Shown one piece after another: positions 53,934 to 64,000 of a DNA stretch of 64,000 nt. Source of the stretch: Cystobasidiopsis lactophilus (lineage: Eukaryota; Basidiomycota; Agaricostilbomycetes; Agaricostilbales; Chionosphaeraceae); the NCBI GenBank assembly GCA_001599975.1, contig BCIO01000002.1:1550001-1614000 (forward strand), in the 5' to 3' direction. Under the pieces are notes generated by a model. It ran no database searches and was not told the DNA's origin. It saw only the letters and a program-made list of their open reading frames with translations. The position numbers and the translations under genes were made by a program. Every line of letters begins with the position of its first letter. Position 1 is the first letter of the stretch.

Positions 53934-55904
53934 TCAGGTCAAAATGTACTGGAAGAGCCAGATGTCAGCTGCTTGTACCTTCGAAGATGACAAATTCACT
54001 CACTCCGCCGTCGACCACCAAGTTGGCACCGGTGGTGAAACTCGAAGCCTGGAAAGAGCTGAGTTTGGGGGCAGCAAAACAAAAAGGGATGCTTACATCC
54101 GAGGCCAGATAGACTATGGCGCCCTTCAAGTCTTCGGGGTCGCCCACTCGGCCCTGGTGAAGACATTAGGTTGAACGTACCGGCCAGACCGCTGACGGCT
54201 CCTGGCCAGAACCCACCAATGGAGTCAGGCTTTTCCACTGTATCACAGGTGCGGTGAGTCGATCACCTGAAGGTCAGAATTCAAGTATGCACTGACGGTT
54301 TCTTCGAGTTGGGGGTTGTTATCCAGTATGTTGCGCAACAGACTCTGCCGCACGGCAAGTTTGAGTCCAGCGCACGTGCACAACACGGTAGCGACATCAA
54401 ACCGTGGCCATGTATCCGGGAGACTATGGGTTGGCTTTAGAGGACCGTGTTTAGGTAGATGTGCAGAGGGCTCACCAAGCAGTTAACGCGGATTTTATTC
54501 TGCGACCATTCGACGGCCAAACTCGACGCCATGTGCTTGACCGCCGCTTTAGATGCATTGTAGGGTGTTTGAGGTTGAGGTACTAAAATTCGAGGTGAGC
54601 ATGCCTGTTTGCCACCGATGTCCACCTTCTACTCGCCGACAATGGTCTACACGCAACGCAGTCAATCGCAGCGCCATTGGATATGAAACGACAGCAGCTC
54701 ACACTAGCACACATGCTGGCGACGAGGACGATGCTACCGCCTGTATGGCAAAGATCTATCAGAAAGCAGGCCACAAGGCGAAGGCTCGACGAACCAGTTC
54801 CAGCCGCGATCATATGACGGGCAGCTTCGCGGGCACAGAAAAAGCTACCGTCGACGTTAATTGCCATTAGCTGCCGGTACTTGTCCGTGGGATAGTCGCA
54901 AGCGCTGAAATTGTGGCTGGACAACCGGTAAATATACTTGGGAACGCTAGGAAGCTAAAGTCATAACCATGTCCTTACACAATACCAGCGGCAGTTCTGA
55001 ATCGCATACTGTGGTTCAGACATGCTTTGGCCAAATGAAACCAGACGCACACAAGGACGTCGATGCGGCCGAAGCGCTCCATGATCTTGTCAAAAGCAGA
55101 CTTCACGGCTTGCTCGTCGCTGACATCGCAACCGATACCGATTGCGTTGATTTCGTGCGGCTTGGCTTGCCCTGATTTGTGGCGTGACCTGAGCCACGGG
55201 TTGGTTATCTTCACAGGATAATGGACCAACCGTGTTCTACAAACCAGTCTACTAGCTCCTTGGCAGACTCTTCGGCTAGACTTTTCTCCAAATCTAGAAT
55301 AGCTACTGAATTGGACTGTAACGGCGGGAGCGGGTGAGCATCGCTGGGTGTGGCAATAAACAGCTGGGAGAGATGAACTGACGCCGGATTCGGCGAAGGT
55401 ACGCGCAAAAAGATTGCCCAGTCCTCTAGCGCCACCAGTGACAACGCAAACCTTATTGGTCAGAGAAAGGGACGCCAGCGTTCGCTGCGTGTGCTTCCTA
55501 TTTTTGGGCCTTCAACTTCAAGCGCAGCCTTGGATGACAGGGATGCACGGAATTCACTCGCCCAACGCCTGGTCCGACAGTTTCGTGACCGATGTCGCGC
55601 TCTATAGGCGCCCGGGGATCAACGCTCAGCGACGACCTCACGAGGCAATGTGCGGCAAGGGGCGGGGCAACAGACCATGAGCAGGCGAGTAATCTTCTGC
55701 AATGCGATCATGGGTAGAGGCAAAATGGTCTGGTCCATCCTTGCTGTCATTCGATCGGGCTGCCGACGAGGAGAGGAACCTGGCAAGCTTGCCGCCACTG
55801 GCGGGAACCGCAAAGTGGAGGAAGACCCCGGGTAGCACAGCGGGCCTGCCTCGCATGCTATGTCGTCCTATCTGCTTAAATAGCATGGAAGAGGGAGAAG
55901 TCAT
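53934..55904 (-). CDS. Mitochondrial short-chain dehydrogenase/reductase (copy B)
   Basis: This is the tandem paralogue of copy A, with the same exon layout. ATG 55904 gives MTSPSSMLFKQIGRHSMRGR and a presequence ending FLSSSAARSND. The SDR core is intact: NKVCVVTGGARGLG-type exon, VAILDLEKSLAEESAKEL, INAIGIGCDVSDEQAVKSA, RHMIAAGTG, IVLVASMCA and YNASKAAVKHMASS. The C-terminal exons read RVGDPEDLKGAIVYLASDV and TTGANLVVDGG, with a last small exon YILT (stop at 53934). The copies diverge most in the presequence and the helix after the Rossmann fold, which suggests kept catalytic function. Confidence 0.8.
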
Positions 55905-56140
55905 CTCGAAATGGCTGCAGCGGACGAAGAGAGCGACACAGAGCTGTCGATCGCGGAAGCCTGCCGATGAGCGCTCCGAGCGCATCCGGCTCTCTAACGG
56001 GTCGACAGCCTTGTTGTAAAGCAGAGTAGAGCTCTTTTTGTACACAAAACGAAATAGCGCAATTGCGATTGGGCAGAGTTGAAGCCAAAGGGCAAATTCG
56101 CCACCCATGCCGTGAACGCCTCTTTCAGCCTTTTCGTGGT
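55905..56140. other. Short intergenic region
   Basis: About 235 bases between the copy B start and the RING gene stop; it holds the copy B promoter. No gene was seen. Confidence 0.35.
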
Positions 56141-57553
56141 CTATAAATCATTCTCTTCCATCAACATAAAGTCTTCGATGTCAGGAGGGGGAGTTCGGGC
56201 GGGAAGTTGCCCCAGAGCATCGTCCAGCGCTTTGTCAAGACTGCAACGGGACAGCAAAAAGATCATCAGCTTGTCCACTCCACGAGAAAGCCACATCGAC
56301 CCACGGGTCCTGCTCTGATTCTTCTTCTTCCTCCTCTTCTTCCTTCTCCTTTTCGACTGCAACCGCTGGCTTTTCGTCTTCGTCGTCGTCCTCGTCGTCC
56401 TCCTCCTCGTCGTCGTCGTCCAGCTCCGGCGCCCACCGCTCGGCACGCAGCCTCAATCTCCTCCACGAATCACACAAGCTCTGTCGACGAAGGCCAATAT
56501 TAGTGAACAGCTGGGACACAATGAGAGGATGCTCACACTGAGTTTCTCCCAACCGGCATCGAAGTTCAACAGCTTGTAAAGCACATCTTCTGCGTCGGTG
56601 ACACGGCGACATTCGGGACAGGGAATTTTTTTCTCGGACGTCAAATCTTCAATACAGTTCTGGTGATAATAGTGGCCACAGTTGAGCCTATAGGCAAACA
56701 CACTGTCACGACTGGTAGAGAAATGCATTGACTGGTATTGCTCACATGCCACAATCGGTCATCAGCTTCGCCTCCAGGCATATAGGGCATTGAACGGCCA
56801 ATTCCTTGTCATTGCCGTCCGCTTCATCCGTGATGTCGGAAACTGTGCGCTCATGCGTTCGCGCGATCTTGTCTAAAAGCTGGCCGCATCGATTGTTGAG
56901 AGTCTGCGCATTAATTTCCGTGATCTTCAAAACGTACGTTTACCATTTCGTGACGGTGAGCCTTAGCCTCGAGGCCTTGAAACTCCTGCTGCCGATAGCT
57001 GCTCAAACGGGCATTGAGCTACAGCTTGAATATCAGCAGCACTCGAAGAGTCTCAATTATAAGTCTGTTACCTCCTGATTAACTCTTGAGTTGCGATCCT
57101 TGTGCCGGAAAGGTCGGGTAGTCAGCTCCTGATAAGGAGCCTACGCCACCTCTCGAACGCTCACCCGCTGAAAGTCTTCCTTCAGAAAGGCCACCTCATT
57201 TGTGAGCCGCTCGTCCTACGCAAGCACACAAGCATCAGACGAGGCACATTTGATCAGATCCAAGTGAGCTCGCCGTTTGCTCCAGCGCCCGGTTTTCATG
57301 CTTCATCTCCTTCAGTTCTGCCCGCAGAGCAAACAGTTCTTTGTTGGCTTTGTCCAATTTAGCTTGTAACTGTCGAGTGTAAAATGAGTTTGTCGGCGCC
57401 TTGGGTCACAGAAGTATCAGAGCGGCGAACCTTCGTGAGCGGGGTGTCGGCGGCGTGAACCTCTTCGAGCTCCTCATCGTCAGAATCTGCCACCCTGGGT
57501 CTCTTGCTCGGGCTGCTCTTGGGTGTTCTTTGCACGCCAGGCGAGTAAGACAT
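56141..57553 (-). CDS. RING-finger protein with coiled coil and acidic tail
   Basis: About eight exons. It starts MSYSPGVQRTPKSSPSKRPR with an acidic DSDDEELEEV patch, followed by heptad-like charged segments (LDKANKELFALRAELKEMK, RLTNEVAFLKEDFQ) that suggest a coiled coil. The RING finger begins CPICLEAKLMTDC, and continues after an intron with LNCGHYYHQNCIEDL and CPECRRV. The end is very acidic (DDDDEEEDDEDDDEDE) and, after a GTGGAG intron, reads SLDKALDDALGQLPA to MEENDL. Probably a nuclear or cytosolic E3 ubiquitin ligase; partners are unknown. Confidence 0.78.
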
Positions 57554-58162
57554 TGCGCAGTGCTTATCGGGTGGAGGTTGCGGCGCAAGATGCACGTCTG
57601 TCGAGGACGGCGATGTGGTCGATGCCTCTTGCTCTAAAGTGCTGCTTCTGCGGTTCGTTCAGAATGGGTGATTTCGATACAGAACGACGCAAGGTTTTCG
57701 GATGCCGGTGTCATTGGCCGGAGCTTCGCCTCGACAGACTTCAAGCTATTCAGCCTTACCTGAAGATATGCTTCCCTTAGCGCAGTGACAGGCCTTTCGA
57801 AAGCTTCTCGTTTGTTAAGAGGCGATTGTTGTCTGCGGAAGGTCTCTCATGGCGCTGTGGCTAGATTCTAAATCGTCCTCGTCGGAAGTGACTTCCGGTC
57901 CGGTCTGTTTCGACTGGCATTTCCCCTTTCATGATCTAGGGTGGCCAGCATTTCAAGTAACGGTCCCACAGTATACCAACACCGGAAGGATGGCATGGCT
58001 ACAGAGAATGATGGCCGTCAAGAGTTTGGTCATTGCCCTCCAGAGTGCCCAAGTCCTCCATGATGCTATTTGATCCTCCATGATGCTATTGATTGGCTAC
58101 AGTGAACCCATTGTGTCAACTGGATCGGAGCACACAGATCCAAGCCTGCACTCACCCGGCTC
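57554..58162. other. Intergenic region, no gene recognised
   Basis: About 610 bases. Apart from a 20-base direct duplication (58054-58073 and 58074-58092, unit TCCTCCATGATGCTATTTGA) it holds nothing recognisable. It should include the RING gene promoter. Confidence 0.4.
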
Positions 58163-58574
58163 TTAAGCGTCTGATGGCCTTTCGACCTTCTCCCACTCGT
58201 CCTCCCAACCTCCATCTTCGTCCGTGGTGTCAGGAGCATTCGTGATAGAGCTTCTGGTGGATGTTTTTGGCGCCATCGCAGTCCCCGCTCCGGTGTCCGT
58301 TGTCTTAACCGCGCCCGGTGCCTCTTGCTGCCCAACTTGCCATTCAATCTGTCTCACACGGCCGGCCGCCTCGTGCACCGTGGCCTTTATGCCGTTGCCA
58401 GGAATCGCTGGACTTGGGCGATTGTGATCGCGAAACCCGTGTGCGAGAGGTCCAGACCCTTCGGCGTGTCGAAACTCGGTCAAGGTGTACGACTCGACGA
58501 AGCCCAAAGCGTGGGACAATACGACTTTCAAACAGCTCATCAGCAGAAACAGCAGTATGCCTTTGAGGTGCATT
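58163..58574 (-). CDS. Small single-pass membrane protein (hypothetical)
   Basis: A single open exon from ATG 58574 begins with a membrane segment or signal anchor (MHLKGILLFLLMSCLKVVLS, HALGFVESYTL), followed by a hydrophilic part IEWQVGQQEAPGAVKTT and an acidic Trp-containing end DGGWEDEWEKVERPSDA. A longer start at 58690 is possible. No family is recognised. The composition and length of the open frame make it more likely a gene than chance, but no splice evidence is available. Confidence 0.45.
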
Positions 58575-58987
58575 GAACGCTGGTGGTCAGGAAGGAAGCG
58601 ACGTGTCTGCTCGCTGGCTGAGGCCTCATCCCCCCTGACGTGGCATGCTCGACGTGGCATCAGCTCGAAACTCCCTTCAATCAATCTCATCACGTAGTCT
58701 CATACTCATCTATTGTGTGCTCACAATCTCTCTGTTGCCAGACGGGCACGCATAGTGGCAGAAGCTAAAGAGCTTGTGGAACATGCCGCTTTTCCGACTG
58801 GAGAGACCTACGCTCGCACGTTTCTCCATTGAATGATCCTGTCGCGCCGAGACATGCTCTGCCTTATCTGCCCAAGTTTGCCACCATATGGACAATCATC
58901 CGAGCTGTGCAGACGACGACGTACAATGACAGGACTCCTTGCCGCAACCTCTCTTGTCCTCTCCCAATCCTCCATTCCTTTGACAAA

Positions 58988-60395
58988 ATGACAGGTAGGC
59001 CCAGTCCTTCCACCCGACCTTCTCTGACCGGCTTACCTTCCGGGGCCAGACGCAAAGCTGCCCTTGGGAACATGGGAAAAGTGGCATCTATCCCGTCACA
59101 ATCTGAACGAGCAAGCGGACCTTGTTATGGCCTGTCGGTTTAAAGAGCTCCCAACCTACGCTGTTGTCTTTCAGCGCATCCAGGAGCTGTTGGTCAAGGA
59201 GCCCCAGCTTGGCTTCGCCATCGATATGGAGACCCTGTCCTGGGTTCCCAGCTCTATTACGGTGCATCGGTTTTTGACGGAAGATGATGACTCGGACGAG
59301 ACGCAAGTGGAGCAGGTCCTTCGGCAACAGGCCACCAACATGAAGCCCTTCGAGGTCGAGAACGGGGCATTCTGGGGAGTTACCCTCTTTCGCAAGAGCC
59401 GCATCGCTGTCCTCACAGCATCTCACATCCTCTTCGATGGTCGAGCTACGCTCACGCTGTTCCGGATGCTTTTTATGGACGACGCTGTGCAAGACTCCCA
59501 CAGCAACTTTGTGCCGCGCTCCGACGAGCTCGTGCCAGCCAATCCATCGACGTCTTTCAAAATGAAGACTGCCGCTGCCAAGGTCCTCCACACCTTCTTC
59601 CCAAAGCCGAAGGCCGCCTGGCCGGAGCCTACGTCTTTTCAGTGGCAGCTGCCCGTCCAGCCCTTCCTCCGCACGCTTTCATTCGGTCACCACGCTTATG
59701 ATCAGATCTTGGAGAAGAGCATTCTCCATTCGGTGAAGCCCCACGCCGTCTTTCGCACCACGTCTCTTCTCGCCGTGCGGCTGACGCTGGCCAGGCACTT
59801 GCCGGCAAACGCTCCGCTCACATGCGACACACCTTTCAGCACTCGTCCTGCTCATCTAGCCAATCGACCAGTCCGCAACTACGTCTGCGACATCACCAGC
59901 TCTTTCGAAGCCCATCTGGACGCAGACTTCTGGCAGGAGGCGGCGGATTATCAGGCTCTCATCTCCTCTACGGAGAGCCGGACAGCGGCCAACTATGACC
60001 GCGCGGGCGTTGCCAAGCTTTGCAGGCGAACGTCTTCAAAGGACGCCGGCCTGGAGAACCGCGTGGTGGACAGTTTGGGGCGAGCGCCGGACTCGTTCGA
60101 GATCAGCGACCTGGGCTTCATCGCTGATCCGGACGGCAATATCGAGGAGCTGGCGCGCCTTCAAGCATTCCAGCGCTTCTCTTGCGCGATCAAGCTCACC
60201 GTGGTGCGCTTCACTTCGGGCTTCTCTCTCACGTACTGCGGCGTTGCCTCCTCGTCTTTAAATGAAGAGTCTTTCAAAGAGTTTGTGGAGGTGGCCCAAG
60301 AGGTGTTGATGGCGGTGGCGGAATCGACTTCCGAGTCGCCACGCATGCGAGACTTGGCTCCACCCGCCGTGTTGGCCCCAGCAGCTTCTGCTTGA
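58988..60395 (+). CDS. HxxxDG acyltransferase, paralogue of the 26-27 kb gene
   Basis: A 7-base first exon ATGACAG (58988-58994) joins across a GTAGGC intron to exon 2 at 59050, giving MTDAKLPLGTWEKWHLSRHN. One long exon follows: RFKELPTYAVVFQRIQELL, the active motif HILFDGR, LFRMLFMDD, RPVRNYVCDITSSFE and FEISDLGFIADPDG, ending AVLAPAASA. Length (about 451 residues), motifs and the tiny first exon match the minus-strand gene at 26284-27683. Likely an acyl-CoA-dependent acyltransferase; acceptor unknown. TTTGCCACC lies about 110 bases upstream. Confidence 0.76.
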
Positions 60396-60656
60396 ATTCG
60401 GCTGCTTCACGAAGGTTCTTGACTCTTGGGTCGTGGTGCATCAGGCAGCAACTGGGTCTTGTTGCTGAAGAGGGTGGTGCGGTCACCGGTGGCAATAGCG
60501 GAAGAGACTCTTCCTATCAATGAAATCGGTGGCCTTTGGCTTTTGCACCTATGAATTGATCATGTTTTCTTTAAAACCCATGACTCAAAGGGACTCGAAG
60601 AGGCAAACCCGAAAACTCGTCAGGCTCGTCCTCTTCCGCACGCGGCCAACCCGACG
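60396..60656. other. Short intergenic region
   Basis: About 260 bases between two plus-strand genes. No gene or motif was seen. Confidence 0.35.
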
Positions 60657-63093
60657 ATGGTCAGCACCGAGGAGGCTTCCCTGCCGCCGCACTGGTCAGA
60701 GCACATCGCTCCAACCGGCCACGTGTACTATCACCATGCCTTGTCAGGCGAGTCCACCTGGAATCGGCCTGGCACGGCCTTCGCTGTCGCCAAAGGCAGC
60801 AAGATTGACCCATTGACCGGCAAGCTCGTTGGCCCGGAGCCTTCGTCTGGCGCGGCCAACTCCAAGCGCGAGCAGAAGAAGCCCAAGCAGGAGCGGCCAA
60901 GGTCCAAGAAGCTGATTGAAGGGACGGAGTGGGTGCGGGTGGTCGTGAGTTTCTTGTTCCCTCGTCTTTTAAGCCTTGTCGCTCTTACATTGCACCTTTG
61001 TCTGACGATCACATGAATTCAGACGACCGAAGACAATGTGTTCTACGCCAACATCAAGACCAAGCAATCCGTTTGGCTCGCCCCGGACGACATCCTCCTT
61101 CTCGCCCAAGAGCAAGTCGCCAGGGACCTGGCCGCCGCCGAGGCTTTGGCCGCCAAGCTCTTGGAAGAGGCAGAAGCCGAAGAGGCAGCTCGAGTGGCTG
61201 CTGCCGAAGCTGAGGCCGAAGCGCTCAAGCCCAAGAAGAAGAAGAAGGCCAAAAAGGTCCAGAGCCTGAACGACATCGAGGACCCGGAGCTGAAGGCCGC
61301 CATGCTCGAGCAGCTGAAGGAGGAGGAGGACAGGCTAGCCAGGGAAGAGCTGTCGTTGCAACCGACGCTGGCGGAAGCGCAAGAGCCAGAGGCGAGCTCG
61401 GACGACCTCAAAGCCGCGTTCAAGGCCATGCTGGAGGAAAAGAACATCAATCTCATGGCGCCTTGGGACATGGAACTGCCCAAATTCGAGAAGGACCCAC
61501 GCTTCGAAAGTCAGTTGGCTCCCTAACTTCCGTCTGCGCGGGATGCTGATGCTCGGTTGCTTGCAGGCATCAAGCTGATGAAAGAACGGCACGCTTTATT
61601 CGACGAGTTCTGCAAAGAAAAGATACAGGAGCGACGAGCCAAGAAGCAAGCGGGCGTTCTGCCAGACAAACCAGACGTAGGCCCTTCTCCCTGACCATCT
61701 CACTCGCAGGCACTGAGATGCTCGTCTCTGCTCGCCCATCAGCCAGCGGTGTCTTACAGAACTCTGTTGCGACAAGAAGTCACCTCTACCCGGGCCCACT
61801 GGGAAGACTTCCGGCTCCAGTTCAAAAAGGACCAGCGCTTCCGAGATTTTGGCCGCGACGACCGAGAGCGGGAGAAGGCTTTCAAGAGCTGGCTCAGGGA
61901 GTTGGGCGAGATCAAGCGGGCCGACGCCAAGAAGGCGGAGGAGCTCTTCAAGGGCTTGCTGGCGGAAAGCTTCGAGAAAGGCAAAGATGACGAGAGCTGG
62001 TCGCAGGTGCGCTTACCCTCTTCCCCCATTCGATGAAGCGAGCTACAAGGTGACGGGTGGGTCGCACAGTTCAAGAAGAAGATCTCGGATGACCCGCGCT
62101 ATGTGGCCCTCAAATCTGGCTCGCAAAAGGAGGAGATTTTCAAGGCGTTTCTCTCTTCGCTCTCCTCCACCTCTGCCGCTCCTATCCAAGATCCTGAGCA
62201 GGTGAAGAAGGAGAGGAAAGAGCGAGCCTTGGCTGCTCGCCAGGAAGAGGTGGAGCGGCAGCGAGCCCAGATGCAGGCTCAGGCGTCGCGCTCCCGTTTC
62301 GGTGCCGACCGAGAGGAGGCCGAGAGAGAGTTCAAGTCGTTGCTGATTGATGCCGTCAGATCTTCGGATGTGAGTGCCTTGCCTTCGAATGACCAGGCTA
62401 CTGGCTGACGTGCGCTGTCCTCCAGACTCGATGGGAGGACGTGGCACCCACACTGGCTAGAGACCCTCGCTTTGACCTACCGGGCCTGAACGAAGGCTTT
62501 CGTCGTGCTTTGTTCACCGACCACCTCGCCACCCTCTCTTCAAAGCGGCTCGACTCCCTGGAGAGCCTCTTCGAAGCGCACGCCCCTCGCTTGGACACAC
62601 CATTCTCGGCCGTACTACCTCTGATATCTGATTCGCTGATCTTCAAGCGCTCTGGGGACGCTGACCGCGTTTCCGAGCTCTACACCGTCTGGCAACGCAA
62701 GCGCAAGATGAAGGCTTCTGACGACCTGGTGCAGCTCATGAAGGAGAACTCGTTCGTCGAGTTTTGGGGCAGACTGCGCAAAGAGACGGAGCACCAAGCG
62801 GCGCAGAAGGGCTTTGGCTTCGCTGCAGAAGAAGAGGAGGGAGCCGACGACGGGCAGACGGACACGAAGCAGATGAGCCGCCAGGTCGACTACAAGCAAA
62901 TTGCTGCTGTTCTCAAGGTGCGCTCTGTGTTTTCTGTGCGCGGCAGCGTTGACGATAGCTGACGTCGAGGCGGCACTATCAGCATGACAAAAGATACCAG
63001 ATTCTGGATTCTGATCCTCAGCAACGCGAAGCTTGGATCCGATCCTACATGGAGAATCTGGCAGCTCCAAAGACCACCGTGCATCAGCGATGA
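60657..63093 (+). CDS. WW/FF-domain protein, TCERG1 (CA150)-like
   Basis: Eight or so exons encode a transcription elongation and splicing factor of the TCERG1 type. The first WW domain is LPPHWSEHIAPTGHVYYHHA with the second Trp in STWNRP; the second WW is split by an intron (EGTEWVRV, then VFYANIKTKQSVW). A Lys/Ala-rich coiled part follows, then FF domains: KAMLEEKNINLMAPWDMEL, TLLRQEVTSTRAHWEDFRL, LFKGLLAESFEKGKDDESW, FKSLLIDAVRSSDTRWEDV and a more distant one. The end reads DYKQIAAVLK, YQILDSDPQQREAWIRSYM. WW domains bind Pro-rich splicing factors and FF domains bind the phosphorylated RNA polymerase II tail. Confidence 0.85.
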
Positions 63094-63173
63094 CCTGAGT
63101 CGCTATTCTTTGCAACAGCTCCGCGTGCTTTTATTTCCCCCTATTTAGGTTATTGGTGTTATCCGCCGCGACT

Positions 63174-64000
63174 TCAAGCCAGCGGGGAAGGAGGGACCGG
63201 GTTGAACTCATCCTTGATGCGGTAGACGTACTTGGTGGCGCTGGCCTTGCCAGCTTGAAGTGCCTGTTCATGCGATGGGAACGATGAATGCAATCGCGAG
63301 TGTGTGAAAGGGGTAGTAAGCTTACATCGAGAGCCTCGTGAATCTTCTCGATTCCGCCGGGGCAAGGAGTGATAGGGCCCGATTTAAGCTGGCCCGAGGC
63401 GAAGAGCTTGGGCAGGTATTGAGTGAGGTATTTAGCCATGTTGGGACGATCGGACGGGTTGGCAGGGATCTTCAACAGATCAATAGAGTGTCCATAGGCA
63501 GTGTACTTGAAGGCAAGATATCAGCGTGTGGAAGCCAAATAAGAAAGAAATGTGCGGACAATGATGTAGCCAATCTTTTCGACGTTGTCCGGAACCTTGT
63601 CATCGGGAGCCACTACAGCGCCGTCTTTAGTAGAGTTCGATGTCACAAGGGCCCAAGAAGCTCACAAATTAGAGCGAGTTTGCCACCGCTGGGCCCAAAC
63701 GATTGGCCAACCAGAGTGGTGGAACCTTATCGATAGCCGACTTAGATCTAGTGAAGAGACTAACAAGTTATCACTCACCGTGCTCGCTGATGCAGCTATG
63801 GAAGTAGAGCTTTGAGTCAGCTTGCCTAGACGCCGGACGAAGGTGCTCACTCAATAGCTCGGCTGATGCCTTCCTTGCCAGCCCACTCCTTGACTTTCTT
63901 GGACACATCAGGATCTCTGTAGTCGAAGACAGCGTCGGCGCCCAGAGACTTGAGGAGGTCGAAGTTTCTGGGAGAGGCCGTTGTGACGACTTTCATGCCC
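63174..64000 (-). CDS. Medium-chain zinc-type dehydrogenase/enoyl reductase (3' part, runs off window)
   Basis: The minus strand holds the C-terminal exons of an MDR reductase. From the window edge: MKVVTTASPRNFDLLKSLGA, DAVFDYRDPDVSKKVKEWAG, then small exons with LVGQSFGPSGGKLALI and VPDNVEKIGYII. Next come HSIDLLKIPANPSDRPNM, the YLTQYLPKLFASGQLK block, GIEKIHEAL and ALQAGKASATKYVYRIKDE, with a stop at 63174. The LGADAVFDY segment is the typical Rossmann turn. Related fungal proteins are trans-enoyl reductases or ToxD-like oxidoreductases; the N-terminal catalytic domain is outside the window. Confidence 0.8.

Noticed and set aside
57554-58162. A gene between the RING gene and the small membrane protein
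   Set aside because: Short frames on both strands lack starts, splice structure and motifs.

Overview
The window is nuclear DNA of a fungus, almost certainly a basidiomycete and plausibly a Pucciniomycotina-type yeast (lineage is an inference). Genes are closely packed on both strands, nearly all carry several short introns (about 50-70 nt) with GTGAGY or very often GTGCGY donors, and many have tiny first coding exons. The gene set is fungal: Zn2Cys6 factor, Kre9/Knh1 wall protein, ERG6, ERV1, PhyH, MFS carriers, F-box proteins and a core histone cluster. About forty genes are called. No tRNA, rRNA, CRISPR array or recognisable transposon was seen.

Layout. 1-7 kb: the N-terminal end of an unknown acidic protein, a decayed tandem array of the 3' end of BFR2, BFR2 itself (small-subunit processome), ERV1 (mitochondrial sulfhydryl oxidase) and a Dal5-like MFS carrier. 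7.6-13.8 kb: a 3-hydroxyisobutyrate dehydrogenase-like enzyme with one and a half repeats, a Zn2Cys6 transcription factor and a Pro/Ala/Met-rich protein. 13.9-20.1 kb: LSC2, LCP5, an F-box-like protein and a PhyH dioxygenase. 20.4-22.1 kb: a divergent ribosomal pair, RPS31 (with a strongly diverged ubiquitin) and RPL37. 22.4-29.6 kb: a Kre9/Knh1-like wall protein, an amidase, an HxxxDG acyltransferase and two small genes.

29.7-38 kb: mitochondrial mL41, an unknown protein, ERG6, a small cysteine-rich secreted protein that can only be seen after splicing, a DHA2 carrier and a second F-box-like protein. 38.2-46 kb: a bHLH factor divergent from an NT-C2 protein, an unknown protein and a BAG-domain co-chaperone. 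46.3-50.8 kb: all four core histones (H2A, H4, H3, H2B), with a 535-base assembly gap inside H2B. 51.7-55.9 kb: two tandem mitochondrial SDR paralogues. 56.1-64 kb: a RING protein, a small membrane protein, a paralogue of the acyltransferase, a TCERG1-like WW/FF protein and the 3' part of a medium-chain reductase.

The strongest second-look items are the S27a ubiquitin moiety that lost R72 and R74, the BFR2 3'-end array with preserved splice sites, a histone H3 intron that appears to be GA-AG, an H2A without a C-terminal SQ motif, shared histone promoter palindromes, and a TTTTYGCCACC motif (reverse complement resembles the PACE site GGTGGCAAA) that lies in the same orientation upstream of many genes.
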